A DNA stretch of 64,000 nt from Coptis chinensis (lineage: Eukaryota > Streptophyta > Magnoliopsida > Ranunculales > Ranunculaceae): NCBI GenBank assembly GCA_015680905.1, contig CM027379.1, forward strand, positions 98,693,001-98,757,000, in the 5' to 3' direction. Position 1 is the first letter of the stretch. Each line of letters begins with the position of its first letter. This document shows positions 50,531-62,149 of this stretch, piece by piece. The notes under the pieces are model-generated. The model saw only the letters and a program-made list of their open reading frames with translations. It did not search any database and had not been told where the DNA came from. A program made the translations under genes and the position numbers.

Positions 50531-52924
50531 ATGGCTGATTCTGTCTCTCTTGATATGGAAATGATTTCTCTTGGTGGTAAGGTGAGGAGATATATTTAAG
50601 GCCTGTTTTCCTGTTCATTATATGTCAGGCTAACCTCGATTTCTTGTTGGTGTCATTTCGTGGTATTTAAAATTTAGGTGTTTCGTCTTTTCTTGATTTT
50701 TTAATTCCATTTGATTTATCGTTTTTGCTTACAGGAACATTTTGTTCGAACGAGTTGTGGTTCTGTTTCTGTTGTTGTATATGGAGACCCTGATAAGCCA
50801 GCACTAATTACATACCCTGATGTAGCTCTAAATCGTAAGTGATTGTTTTTGTTTTTGTTTTTGTTTTTTGAAAAAAATGTTTTCTTGTCCACTGTATTAG
50901 ATTACATGGAAACCATTAAACAAGTGAAAAACGTGTTAGAAAGTTTGGAATACTGCTTCCACTTTGCTACATTTCTAATTGAACTTTCAATTCTCCATGT
51001 GTTTCACCAGATATATCTTGTTTCCAAGGCTTATTCTTCTGTCCTGAAGCAGCTTCTTTGTTGCTGCACAACTTCTGCATTTATCATATAAGTCCTCCTG
51101 GGCATGAGGTCCGTAAGTCGCCACTCTTGAATTAATTTCCCCTTCTGAGTGGGCTTTCTCTGGAAGCTCTAATTAATCTCTGTTTGAATACTATTATTAA
51201 CGTAGTCTTTCTTCTGGCATTTTCGTTAAGAGCTCTTGCAGTTGGGAGCTGCTGTGATTTCTTCCGACATTCCTGAGCCTTCTATTGATGACTTGGCGGA
51301 TCAAGTTGTTGAAGTTCTCAACTTCTTTGGGTAATATACTACTTCTGTTACATATATATATCTTTTAAATCCCAGATTAATCTGGTGTATGTAAGCAGCT
51401 GTATCATTGTTTGGAATTTTGTGGACAATGACAACCTGGATCCTGGAGTAGCCTAGCCATTTGGGCAGACGGTGTAAGAGAGACAGTCTGTTTCTTCAGC
51501 AGTGATGGATGTTCATGGTTTTTCTTCATTGGTCATTGCCTGAAAAAACAAGTTTTATGCTACTCTTCTTAATGCTTCACTATTTTCTTTTCAGGCTTGG
51601 TGTAGTGATGTGTCTGGGGGTTACGGCGGGTGCTTACGTCCTTACCCTATTTGCCGTATGTTGGATCCCTATATGAGATTGTTCATTATTACTTTTTAGG
51701 ATGGTTTTGAATATTTTTTTCCTTTCTATTTATGTGCAGATAAAGTATAGGCAGCGTGTCCTTGGTTTAGTACTTGTTTCTCCTATATGCAGAGATCCTT
51801 CTTGGACAGAGTGGTTTTATAACAAGGTTTCTATTCGATCCTCTCTTGTTATAGACTCGAAATAAAATTTAGGAACTATGAAAATTGATTCTATCTCTGC
51901 AGGTAATGTCAAATTTGCTATACTATTATGGTATGTGTGGTGTGCTTAAGGAGTTCTTACTTCAGCGTTACTTTAGCAAGGTATATAGCATCTACTTTGG
52001 ACTATTTATGTATTAGTTTTCTAATTTTCTCATGTCCAGTGGCCTAACCGTGAAGTGATGGTTTTATCTATGTTCTTGCAGGAAGTTCGTGGTTGTCCCC
52101 AAGTACCTGAGTCAGATATAGTGCAAGCATGTAGAAGTGTAGGTGCTCACTATTTTTTCCTATTTACTAGATTTTTGTTACGCACTGGGTTTCAGAATGG
52201 GGGCAATCTTTTAGCATTTTCTTGATATTCTTGGTGTTCTGGTTCCTTGCAGCTTTTGGAGCAGAGAAAAAGTACAAATGTTTTGCGGTATCTTCAAGCG
52301 ATTAATGGGTAAAGCCTTGAGCTTTGATTTTCTAGGTTTCTCACTTACGCGCACAGACACACGTGTCCTTGGTCTATACACACTATACACTTGCAATATG
52401 GTGAGATCCAAATTTAATTTTTTTTTCCCATCTGCAGGAGATACGACATTACTGATGGATTGAAGAAGCTTCAGTGTCGTACACTCATATTTGTTGGTGA
52501 GAACTCTCCTTTCCACACTGAGGCTATACACATGGCAATGAAATTGGATAGAAGATATAGTGCTTTGGTAGAGGTACGTAATCAATGATCAATGCTGGTA
52601 TTAAAGGCAAATTGCATGCCGGTCAATTTGTTTTTCGGGTTCTGAACATTAGGCATATTGTTAAGTTTGCACTGCTTACACGAGATGTGGCCGACTGAAC
52701 AGGTTCAAGCATGCGGGTCAATGGTGACGGAAGAGCAACCTCATGCTATGTTGATACCTCTGGAGTATTTTTTCATGGGATATGGCTTGTATCGGCCGGT
52801 TCAATTGAGTGGCAGCCCAAGGAGTCCATTGAGCCCTTCATGTATTTCACCCGAGTTGCTTTCACCAGAAAGCATGGGTTTAAAGCTAAAGCCAATAAAA
52901 ACTCGAGTATCACTGAAAGTCTGA
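50531..52924 (+). CDS. NDR-family protein (NDL/SF21 type), eleven exons
   Basis: Exons: 50531-50581, 50735-50834, 51011-51108, 51242-51330, 51595-51655, 51740-51826, 51903-51980, 52082-52138, 52253-52308, 52438-52573, 52703-52924. Total 1035 nt, 344 residues; introns GT-AG. The product is an N-myc-downregulated-like alpha/beta-hydrolase-fold protein without a clear catalytic triad. Plant members (NDL1-3 of Arabidopsis, pollen SF21 of sunflower) bind G-protein beta subunits and affect auxin transport. Seen: [79 protein letters not shown] and the family-typical C-terminus [20 protein letters not shown]. Length is normal. The intron 3 donor is weak (GTCCGT), with a perfect GTAAGT four bases further on. 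Confidence 0.95.
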
Positions 52925-55393
52925 CAAGAGTCATGGCGCCAGGACGATGATGACAATGAGGATGAAATTTTCGGGAGGAAGTTGGTGTAGATAGACAGAT
53001 AAGAGAAAAAGAAAAATACATAGAGAGAGGGAGAGATGTAGATTTGAATTCATTCATTGGTGGTAGTCATAAATGATGAAATAGCCCCAGCTGAGTTAAG
53101 CTGTTTGTAAATCCACGAATTATTTATGATTACGAATGCAAATAATAATGGAAAAAAGGGGGAATGGTGCGGTGGTTATTCCAATCATGGGGTAAGAGGT
53201 GCTTTTCAATAAAGGTTCTATTTGCTGTGAGTCTCTTTGTTTATTAAACTTTGAAGTTTTCTACTCGTGACTGTACATTATTAAAAATACAGGTGATGTG
53301 ATGCCATACCTACACGCAAAGTGGATTCTGACAGTTTTATCTTCTCAGGATGGAAAGCTTGTCACTATTAGTCTTTTTTTCACCCTGAAGTGAAGTGTTC
53401 CTCTGCCAATGACTCAATGAGGCATATGAATGAATGAACGTTGCTTTACTGTTAGTTAGTATTCTCATCATTGTGAGCTGTTATTGTGTGTGAATAATAT
53501 AGGAAGTTTCCAAGACTATTTGTCCCTGTTGTGGGGATCAAGAATCTTCTTTCTTCTATAGGATGCAATGAAAATGTAAAAAAACTGTTGAAGTTACTTG
53601 CATTCCAAGCCATTTTTATCAAAAAGACCAAAAGGTTGTCACTTTATATAAATTTTGCAGTCTCCGTCTCTTTCTAAATGAAGGATGGATGGCCTGATAT
53701 ATATATATATATATATAGTGATGTTAGGTTATCAAGTTGAGGTAATGAGCTAACTAACTCTTAAATGTCTTAATTCTCCCATGTGATGGTGATGCTTTCT
53801 TTATTTATTCCATGTGCTTGGCTATCTGGTCGTGCCAATTCTTTTTACCGTGTGGAATTCGGTTTTGGACCACTAAGATGGTATTCATCTAGGAATGCAC
53901 TATTTTACAGAGTACGTGTATCACTGTCGTTGCAGACAAAAAGTTTTATGTGTGAACATATGGGAAACAGTTTTTAATCGTCTCCCTTGTTTTCTCTCCA
54001 CGTAGGCAGGAAAGTGACTACTTGTACAGTAGCAGTCTCAGTTCTCGCTGCGTCACGCCAAATTTTGGGTAAACAATTGGGAATTGGGTCAGTGAAAGAA
54101 TAACACTTCGGTATGTTACTTTTTCTTGGACATAAATCTCATTTTTTGCTAGTTTTGGCGTTGCATGGCTGAAGTACTTACCCATCGTTGAATATTTAGG
54201 TTAGACATATCGAGCATTACGTAGCCAAATTTTAGATTTAAGAACTCAAACATGGATGTGAGTGATACTTGGTATCTGTTTTCTGTACTCGATCAGTAGT
54301 CCTTGCATCATGATCGAAGACGGTGACATAGAGCCCAATGAGGACGATTATAAATCACAGAGGGTGAGAAGTTAAACTCAGTTGCTATCACAAGAGAATT
54401 ATGGTTATTACTCTAATAGAGTAATATAATCGTGCCACACTAAGTGAAGATTAGTAGAAATTGGAACTTATTTAATTCATGTTTTTGCTTGTTAAGCCAC
54501 TCAGATGTAATGACGTTTGGAGTTTATTTGTTGATGTGGTTTCCAAATCTTTGTCTATGATTATCATATCTGAGCTGAAAAATAATTTTAAACAAGAAAG
54601 TTCTCTATACAAGTGAGACTAACGCATCAACTAAGAAATGCAATTAAGTATTTCTATTGTCAGTTTATTTATTCAGATGATGGCACGTAAGAAACTTGTA
54701 AGCAGATCAGTTGCCACAATAGGGTGAGAGAGATTACATACTGAATTTAAAGTCACGCGTACATTATGAAATATAAACAGTTGCACGGTAACTTCCGATA
54801 CTTAAAAGTCGCTCAAATATAATAGTCCATGTCTTTGTTAGATTACGTTGTCATCCTTTTGCCTATTAGATTTGTCATTGATCAGATGAGGACGGTCATT
54901 GTATATCAACTTCTTAATAATGTTCTTACAATCACAATCATGCCAAATTCTTCTTCTGTTTTGGCGTTGTTATTTTTTTGTGGGCGTTAACAGTAACCTA
55001 GCTTATATAACAGATAGTGAAATCATAAATAACACGATTAATTACTTAATAACTTCGCATGTAAATTTTTTTCCTTTACAAATTACGAAGTAAATTTAAA
55101 AACTTGTGCTATCAATATACTTCTTACCTGTTAAGCAACTAATTAGTATTCCTTGAAAACTGTTGTCAAGAAATGGGTAACTTAACCAGAATCATAACAT
55201 TACCCCTAAAAACACTGATCATATATACATCTAATATTTGAATCGTCTGAACTTTATTTGGCAGTTTGGAACAAGCTGAGCTCCTTCATAAGGTTCTCTT
55301 GACTTGATCGTCAATCTTTACACCAGCAATGTGAAGGCCGGAAGAAATTTGGAAAAGTTGGTAAAATTGGGAATTATCAGTTGTATTTCATTA
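52925..55393. other. 3' UTR of the NDR gene, then intergenic
   Basis: No supported gene. An (AT)10 microsatellite lies at about 53697-53716. Confidence 0.5.
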
Positions 55394-55572
55394 GAGCATT
55401 CCTAATGTAAGCAACAACTTGTTACCTCCACATAGGCGCCACATATGACTATTTCCCTCATAGCTATCTTATTGGTCAAAAGCTACCAGAGGTTGCACAA
55501 TGCAAAAATGACTTTAAATTTCGAAAGGAATGTAAAAAAACAAAAAAAATATTGAAAAAACACATTGGACGG

Positions 55573-56106
55573 TGTTGTGGATAAACAACTGCGGAAACAA
55601 CGTTATCCACTCTCAATAGATCAACTCTACACAAAGATTGATTATTCTCTCTAGACAAGACTTCAACACCCTCCAAGTACTATCACAACGCTTCTCATTA
55701 ACAATTAATAAGCATATAAAGTAAAGATAATAATGCAAAAGAGAACCAATTACAAGACACGGATATAACGTGGTTCGGCAATGTGCCTACGTTCACCGAC
55801 GAGTTCCAAACTTTACTAGATGTTAAGAGTAACAAATTACAAGAGCTCTCAATTCACTCACAAAGAATGAACACTTAACTCACTAAGAATTTCTTTTTTA
55901 CAATCTCTCTCTTTTTTGGTTTTGGTTAGGTTAAGTTTTTTTGAAAAAAAAACTTATGTTTATACTGTTTCCGAAATCAGTCGAATGCTCTGAATATATG
56001 GTGGAGCGCAGGCGCGCCTTAGGCCAAGCATACTTAGAGTGTGGGCGTGCCTGACAACCTGTTCGCCAAAGAGAGAAAAAAGAAAAGAAACTCATTTTTC
56101 TCTACA
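55573..56106 (-). repeat. Copia-B 3' LTR (534 bp)
   Basis: Plus strand TGTTGTGG to CTCTACA, very similar to 62150-62684. On the minus strand it is preceded by the polypurine tract GAGGTGGAGAA. Confidence 0.95.
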
Positions 56107-56221
56107 TTCTCCACCTCGGTAAAGTTTTAACACATAAAATCAGGCCGAACACATTCAGCAAGAAGCACTAGTCTCAGAACTCGCCGTCAACTGCTCCGAA
56201 AGGCCATGCCTACAAAGGGCT

Positions 56222-56761
56222 CTAATCAAACATGTAGAATTTGTAGCAAGACCAAACAGTGTTGGAACTTAACTCCGGTGACAACTTTGTCAGTATGTCA
56301 GCAGGATTATCATGGGTGTCTACTTTCTCAAGTGCTACATCACCATCCTCAATGACATCCCGTACAAAGTGATAACGGACATCAATATGTTTGGTCCGAA
56401 CATAATGAATTTGGTTATTCGCCAAATGAATAGCATTCTGACTATCATAATACAAAGCAACACTATTCTGCTCAATACCCATATCATCCAGAAGACCTCG
56501 AAGTCATAGTGCCTCTTTCACTGCCTCTGCCACTGTCATATACTTTGCCTCTATAGTAGATAAAGCAACTGCAACCTGTAGCATAGACCTCCAACTAACC
56601 GGTGCACCATGCATCATAAACACATAACCAGTAGTCGATCGTCGTCTATCTAGATTACCAGCATAATCTGAATCCACATAACCACTGACATAACAAGTAC
56701 CTCCACCATAAACTAATTCCACATCCAAGGTACCCTTCAAGTACCTCAATACCCATTTCAC
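56222..56761 (-). pseudogene. Copia-B RNase H region
   Basis: Two minus-strand frames, 56504-56761 (MKWVLRYLKGT, YVDSDYAGNLDRRRSTTGYV, VALSTIEAKYMTVAEAVKEA) and 56222-56482 (LYYDSQNAIHLANN, VRTKHIDVRYHFVRD, THDNPADILTK), together make RNase H. A stop separates them near 56490. The acidic residues in SDYAG, TIEAKY and YDSQNA are present. This is the C-terminal part of pol, directly before the polypurine tract. Confidence 0.95.
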
Positions 56762-56771
56762 TGCCTCCCAA

Positions 56772-57869
56772 TTAATATTGCTTCCCAGGATTTGCCATAT
56801 ATCTACTTACAACACTAACTGCCTGTGAAATGTTTGGGCGTGTGCACACCATATCACACATCAAACTGCCCACTGCACTAGCATAAGGAACATGAGCCAT
56901 ATGCTTTTGTTCCTCCACCGAACTAGGAGATAACTTAGTTGAAAGCCTAAAATGACTAGCCAAAAGAGTAGAAACCGACTTTGCATTCTCCATACCAAAA
57001 TGAGAAATTACTTTCTGAAGGTATTTCTTCTGAGATACAACTATCCGTCGCTTCTTCCTATCTCTGTCATTCTCCATGCCCAATATCTTCTTGGCTCCAC
57101 CTAAGTCTTTCATCTCAAACTCAGAGCTAAGTTGAGATTTCAACTTGTCTATCTCCACCATGCTTTTGGAAGCAATAAGCATGCCATCCACATAAAGCAG
57201 GAGATAGATGAAGTCATTACCACAAAGCCTACGAAAGTAAACACAACAGTCATACTTACTTCGGGTATACTCATGTTGCATCATGAACGTGTCAAAGCGC
57301 TTGTACCATTACTTTGGCGATTGCTTTAAACTATACAATGACTGATTCAACCTGCACACATGATCTTCTTTCTTAGTAACAACAAAACCTTCAGGTTGTT
57401 TCATATGATCTCTTCCTCCAAGTCTCTATCTAAGAAAGCAGTTTTCACATTAAGTTGCTCTAACTCGAAGTCGAAGTGAGCAACTAAACTCAATAACACA
57501 TGAATGAAAGTATGTTTGAGCACCGGGGAAAATACCTCATTGTAGTCGACTCCTTCTTTCTGTGAAAAACCCTTTGCGCGCTACCACTCTTGTCTTGTAC
57601 CCAGTACTGCCAGACTCAGAAATGACCTCTTTCTTTCTAAACACCCATTTACTACTGATAGTCCTTTGGTAATAAAACAAGATCCCATGTGTGATATTTA
57701 TCAAGAGATTCATCTCTTCCAGCATAGCAACCAACCAATCTCTGTAATGAGCATCTCTAACAACTTCCTTGAAGCTATTTGGTTTATTATCTTCAATATT
57801 CAGTGTATATGCCACTAAATCCACCTGACCATAGTGTTTCACCGGCTTATCATGCCCATACTTGTGCAC
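56772..57869 (-). pseudogene. Copia-B reverse transcriptase (broken)
   Basis: Positions 57537-57869 hold the N-terminal part (SFKEVVRDAHYRDWLVAMLE, SSKWVFRKKEV). A degenerate stretch at 57290-57536 covers the QLDVKTAFL-type and YGLKQ-type blocks in shifted frames. Positions 56772-57284 hold the catalytic region, reading LLLYVDGMLIASKS where YVDD is expected, so one catalytic Asp is Gly. FEMKDLGGAKKILGM and RPNISQAVSVVSRY follow. The frame breaks and the YVDG change rule out activity. Confidence 0.93.
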
Positions 57870-57896
57870 TTCCTTAACTTGTCTCTTTGGCTTAAG

Positions 57897-57902
57897 GTCA
57901 GC
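57897..57902. repeat. Target duplication of the small LTR element, left copy
   Basis: GTCAGC before the element. GTTAGC follows it at 59730-59735. One mismatch in six. Confidence 0.7.
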
Positions 57903-58331
57903 TGTTTCAACCCCAACCTACGTGGCAAACGTCCATTAGTAGGAGTCTCTATTTTATTCGTTTAATCGACAGGGCCAAAGCTCAATTTGCAATATCATAG
58001 ATTGATGTACCGGCCCATTAACTCATGTGTCTAGGGCTGAACCCTAGCCACATGGCTTGCCACTTACGTACATTAATTTATGTCCAGATTTGTTTCTTAT
58101 CAAAGAGATAATTATCAATTAAGAGTTATATTCAATTACAATTACTTGAGCTACAAGAAATCTCTACTTCTATATAAATACCAAACTATTTCTCATAAAA
58201 AACTACGTTCTTGAGACTTGATCCCATCGATAATTTGGGTACGTAGGCAATCGAAAGGTACAGTCTCATCACTCACTCAATCACTATCACTTTTCTCACT
58301 ACTTTTCTACGTTATTCATCTTTTTCGTCAC
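57903..58331 (+). repeat. 5' LTR of the small element, lacking its last 32 bp
   Basis: Matches 59268-59697 closely up to TTCGTCAC. Beyond that the right LTR continues to GAAACA but this copy does not, and no primer-binding site follows. Confidence 0.9.
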
Positions 58332-58402
58332 AATATCCACTCAACCCAATACACGTACTCCAATGAACCTATTTTGTCTCGCCTAATTCCAACGAACAAG
58401 TG

Positions 58403-58477
58403 ATGGACAATGACAATATTAAGTATTTGTTAGATCACTACATGCCGAAGAAGCGGATTCAACTGAAGAACGATCAG
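58403..58477 (+). pseudogene. Unidentified 25-codon exon-like piece in the small LTR element
   Basis: ATG opens MDNDNIKYLLDHYMPKKRIQ plus five more residues, ending with CAG before GTAAAT, a good donor. 75 nt, charged. I do not recognise it. Confidence 0.4.
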
Positions 58478-58485
58478 GTAAATGA

Positions 58486-58605
58486 AGGTTTGAGCTCAAG
58501 TTCCATAAGAAATATGAAGACATTGTGCTGGGTTCTTACTTGCCACACGTACTCAAGACAGCAGACATCATGAAAGAAGAAGATAAAGCATATATTAAGG
58601 AAAGA
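58486..58605 (+). pseudogene. Captured BCS1-type AAA-ATPase fragment
   Basis: Forty codons between a TGA and a TAA read RFELKFHKKYEDIVLGSYLP and continue HVLKTADIMKEEDKAYIKER. This matches the segment of plant BCS1-like (ASD, mitochondrial-type) AAA-ATPases that lies before the ATPase core: a phenylalanine-glutamate strand, a His-Lys-Lys turn, then a SYLPHVL helix. The ATPase domain itself is absent. There is no intron in the piece, so capture through an RNA intermediate is possible. It is directly followed by the kinase piece. Confidence 0.85.
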
Positions 58606-58607
58606 TA

Positions 58608-58739
58608 ATGCGCGCACCTGACTCTTTTACTAGCAAACTTGAAACCCTCTTAAGACTTCGTCACCCAAACCTTGTTTCTCTACTGGGTTGCTGCTCTGAA
58701 AACAACAAACTTTATCTACGAGTACGGTTATATAATATT
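58608..58739 (+). pseudogene. Captured receptor-like kinase fragment
   Basis: The ATG of this 44-codon frame overlaps the preceding TAA as TAATG. It reads SFTSKLETLLRLRHPNLVSL, then LGCCSENNKLYL, the helix C to hinge region of plant receptor-like kinases (ETL-RLRHxNLVSLLG). After KLYL the frame slips: the next bases in another frame give the expected Tyr-Glu-Tyr of the hinge, consistent with a roughly 5-bp deletion. The ATP-binding loop and catalytic loop are missing, so it cannot be a kinase. Confidence 0.8.
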
Positions 58740-59254
58740 TAGTAGATAAAGTTTTACATTGCTGGTTAGATTCTTATCTAACTCGGATTCTCATCTAATT
58801 CGGGGTGGCATACAGTTTTAGTCGCTCAAGTCTTCACCTTCGAATCCAATTTGTATTTCACTTCTTTTTCTTCCTATTCTTACTAAACTGTCCCTACATT
58901 TAATTTTAACTGTCTAATCCTGATATCGCTATTCCGTTGGCATGCGTCGCCGAAATCAATTTTCGTATTGTTACGTAATGCGTTCGGTACAGTTTCGGCC
59001 ATCAATTTCTTTTGCAATTTTTTCTGTGCCCCCATTTAACTTCTCCCTTTAGCTATCTTTTATTTAATTACATTGCGTCCCATATACGTTAGTTTGACAT
59101 TATTTCATTCCCGATAATTTACGAATTTTTTCCCATTTTCCTATCGTTTACGTTCACACGACACTTTGTTATACATTCCGCTCACTCTTTTCTTATTCCA
59201 TTTTTTCCTTGATTTTTCTTCTCTTCTTTGTCATATGAACTTTGTTCGCATGCC
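58740..59254. other. Rest of the small LTR element interior
   Basis: AT-rich and pyrimidine-rich, with no recognisable coding sequence, up to the polypurine tract. Confidence 0.5.
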
Positions 59255-59267
59255 AAAGAGGGGGCGG

Positions 59268-59729
59268 TGTTTCGACCCCCACCTACGTGGCAAACGTCCA
59301 TTAGTAGGGGTCTCTATTTTATTTGTTTAATCAACAGGACTAAAGCCCAATTTGCAATATCATGGATTGATGTACATGCCCATTAACTCATGTGTCTAGG
59401 GCTGAACCCTAGCCACATGGCTTGCCACTTACGTACATTAATTTATGTCCAGATTCATTTCTTACCAGAGAGATAATTATCAATTAAGAGTTATATTCAA
59501 TTACAATTACTTGAGCTACAAGAAATCTCTACTTCTATATAAATACCAAACTATTTCTCATAAAGAACTACGTTCTTGAGACTTGATCCCATCGATAATT
59601 TGGGTACGTAGGCAGCCGAAAAGTACAGTCTCATCATTCACTCAATCACCATCACTTTTCTCACTACTTTTCTACGTTATTCATCTCTTTCGTCACCACT
59701 TAGTGTTTTGATCATATTTGATCGAAACA
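59268..59729 (+). repeat. 3' LTR of the small element (complete, 462 bp)
   Basis: Starts TGTTTC directly after the polypurine tract and ends GAAACA. Target duplication GTTAGC follows. Confidence 0.9.
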
Positions 59730-59871
59730 GTTAGCCATTACAAGTTGCGGATGCTCATGTTCTTCTTCCTGTTATTGCGTGGTTCCATGATCTGGTACCT
59801 CATCATGAACCAACCAGTCATTTGCTGCATCAGACAACTCAAGCTCAGTAGCTTGAACTTCTATAGACTCA

Positions 59872-60276
59872 CTATTCTGCCCAATTTTTTAGCTTACTGA
59901 AAGATAACATGGAAGTCTCATCAAAGGTAACATCTATGCTGACCAAGAACTTATGGTCTTCTAGACACCACAATCTGTATCCCTTTACCCCATTTGCGAA
60001 GCCCAAGAATATTGTCTTCTTAGCTCTAGGATCTAGCTTGTTTTCCCTCACATGGTAGTAAGCAGTCGATCCAAACACTCGTAAAATACTATAATCAGCT
60101 GGGTTACCTAACCACACCTCATAAGGCGTCTTGCAATCTATAGTTGGAACTGGTGGCCTATTGTACACGTAACACGCCATGGACACTACATCTGCCCAAT
60201 ACTCTTTGCCTAGACTGACATTAGACAACAAACATCTCGCTCTTTCAAGCAAGGTTATATTCATCCTCTCTACCAT
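59872..60276 (-). pseudogene. Copia-B integrase, C-terminal half
   Basis: A 134-codon minus-strand frame reading MVERMNITLLERARCLLSNV, then CYVYNRPPVPTIDCKTPYEV and FGSTAYYHVRENKLDPRAKK. The catalytic Glu is in VERMN. Immediately upstream an in-frame TAG (around 60282) replaces a residue before NGM, so the integrase is split from its core. Confidence 0.93.
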
Positions 60277-60482
60277 TCCATTCTACTGAGGCGTGCCCCT
60301 GACTATCCAGTGTTTGGCAATTTCCTATTGCACACAAAACTCTTGGAAAGGCCTATAGGTTAGTATCTTTACCTTCATATCTGTGCAATTCTCAACCTTT
60401 GTATTCCACTTCTTAAATATCTCAAACACTTCATCTTTTATTTTCATCATATACACCCACACATAGCGAGTATGTATGATCA

Positions 60483-61181
60483 TCAATATATGAATGAGAC
60501 ATAATAGCGGTTACCTCCTTTTGAAGCCACTCTGGAGGGTCTCCAAATATCCGTATACACATAATCAAGAATGTATGTTGTTGTGTGCTTGCTTAAACTG
60601 AACTTGACTCTGCACTGCTTCCTATAGACACAATGCTCATATAACTCCATACTTGGCTTCTTCAAGTCATTCAAGAACCCTCGCTTGCACAACTCAGACA
60701 AACCCTTTTCACTCATATGCCTTAAACGCATATGCCACATCTTAGTGCACACAGAATCATCACTACATGTGCCTACTGCTACATTACCAGTCACCGTACT
60801 ACCCATCAAAGTATACAATGTTCCATTTCTTTGACCATTCATAACAACTAAAGAGCCACTAACAATCTTTAGGACTCCACCTTCTCCCACAAACTTGTGG
60901 CCTTTGGAATCCAAGGTACCAAGAGAAATAAGGTTCTTCTTTAGCTTAGGAATATGTCTCATATCGGTTAAAGTCCTCACTACACCATCATGCATCTTGA
61001 CCCGTATAGTTCCAATTCCTACCGTCTTACAAGCAACGTCATTACCCATCAAAACGGAACCACCATCAATGCTCTCATAAGAAGTAAGCCACTTTCTATT
61101 CAGGCACATATAGTAGGAACACCCAGTATCAAGAATCCACCTTTTGGCCAAATAGTCTTGTGTGGACACATAGAGATTCAC
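60483..61181 (-). pseudogene. Copia-B protease and integrase N-terminus
   Basis: A 232-codon minus-strand frame. WILDTGCSYYMC near residue 16 is the aspartic protease site (DTG, usually DSG). Next come MGNDVACKTVGIGTIRV and MRHIPKLKKNLISLG. The integrase zinc region starts at WHMRLRHMSEKGLSELCKRG, with Cys residues in EHCVYRKQC. The first catalytic Asp lies in YVYTDIWRPS. The frame ends soon after, and a degenerate stretch (60277-60482) separates it from the rest of integrase. Confidence 0.93.
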
Positions 61182-61198
61182 ATCATCCCTTTCAGAGC

Positions 61199-62011
61199 CT
61201 AAAGCAAAACTTGCCTCAACTTTAGCCTTACCTTTATTCTTACCATTGTTTTGTTATCTTTCTTCGGGTGAGAACAATTACTTGCGTAATGTCCCTTTTC
61301 ATCGCAATTGTAACACTTCAAATGTGTCAAAGGCTTCTTTGACTTGGACCTAGACTTCTCATAGCTTGTAGAAGCCTTTTCATACGACCTTCCTCTTCCT
61401 ACTAGCCCTTGTCCTGCATCAATGATATTCTTAACTCGTGTCTTCTTCATCAACTCATAAAAAAGAAGTACACTTTGAACTTCATCAAGATCAACATCTT
61501 CTCTGTTCATAAATGTAGTCATTAGATGCTCATAGCTTTCAGGCAAAGAGAGTATTAAACATGCCGCTTGATCCTCATCATCCATCTTCATACCAACATT
61601 CAAATAATCCACTAGGCATCGACGAAACTCACTAACGTGCTCTTGCATCGTTGAACCATCCACCATCATGTACCGATAAAGATGCTTCTTAAGGTACATC
61701 TTGTTCGCCGTGCTCTTGGTCATATACATAGATTCTAGCTTGAGCCAAATACTGGCAGCGGTTTTTTCTCCCATCACATTATACATAACCTCATTATCAA
61801 GACACAACCGGATTGATGAACAAGCCTGTAGATCGAACTCTTCCCAATCATCATCACTCATACTCACCGCCTTTGATTTAATCCCCTTTAAAATATTGTG
61901 CAAACCTTGTTGGATGAGGATGTCCTTTACTTGGACTTGCCAAATCCCAAAGTTATTATTCCCATTAAATTTCTTTACTTCAAATCTAGCATTTGACATA
62001 TTGGGAGCCAT
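61199..62011 (-). pseudogene. Copia-B gag
   Basis: A 270-codon minus-strand frame with a good start (MAPNMSNARFEVKKFNGNNN, FGIWQVQVKDILIQQGLHNI), typical of Tork/Tnt1 gag. The central region has SIWLKLESMYMTKSTANKMY and LKKHLYRYMM. The zinc knuckle CYNCDEKGHYASNC is at about residues 236-249. The frame stops at 61199, 17 bp before the protease frame begins in another register, so a frameshift separates gag from pol. Gag would form the cytoplasmic particle. It is the best-preserved part of Copia-B. Confidence 0.94.
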
Positions 62012-62149
62012 TTTTCAAGTCACACGCAATAACCCAAAAATATCTCACTCAGGAATTTTATCGAACACCTTGTCTACTCAAATTTAGACCACTATGGTTC
62101 TTCACCAAAACTCAAAATCCTAGGTCGTATACCTCGCTCTGATACCAAT

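Larger units (their letters stand above)
57903..59729 (+). mobile_element. Small non-autonomous LTR element carrying host gene fragments
   Basis: Terminal inverted repeat TGTTTC...GAAACA. LTR copies lie at 57903-58331 (truncated) and 59268-59729, with a plus-strand polypurine tract AAAGAGGGGGCGG at 59255-59267. Target duplication is GTCAGC/GTTAGC. It is 1827 bp long and holds no gag or pol, only pieces resembling plant cellular genes: an unknown 25-codon exon (58403-58477), a BCS1-type AAA-ATPase piece (58486-58605) and a receptor-like kinase piece (58608-58739). It is inserted in Copia-B pol in the opposite orientation. The design resembles TRIM elements that have transduced gene sequence, such as maize Bs1. 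Confidence 0.88.
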
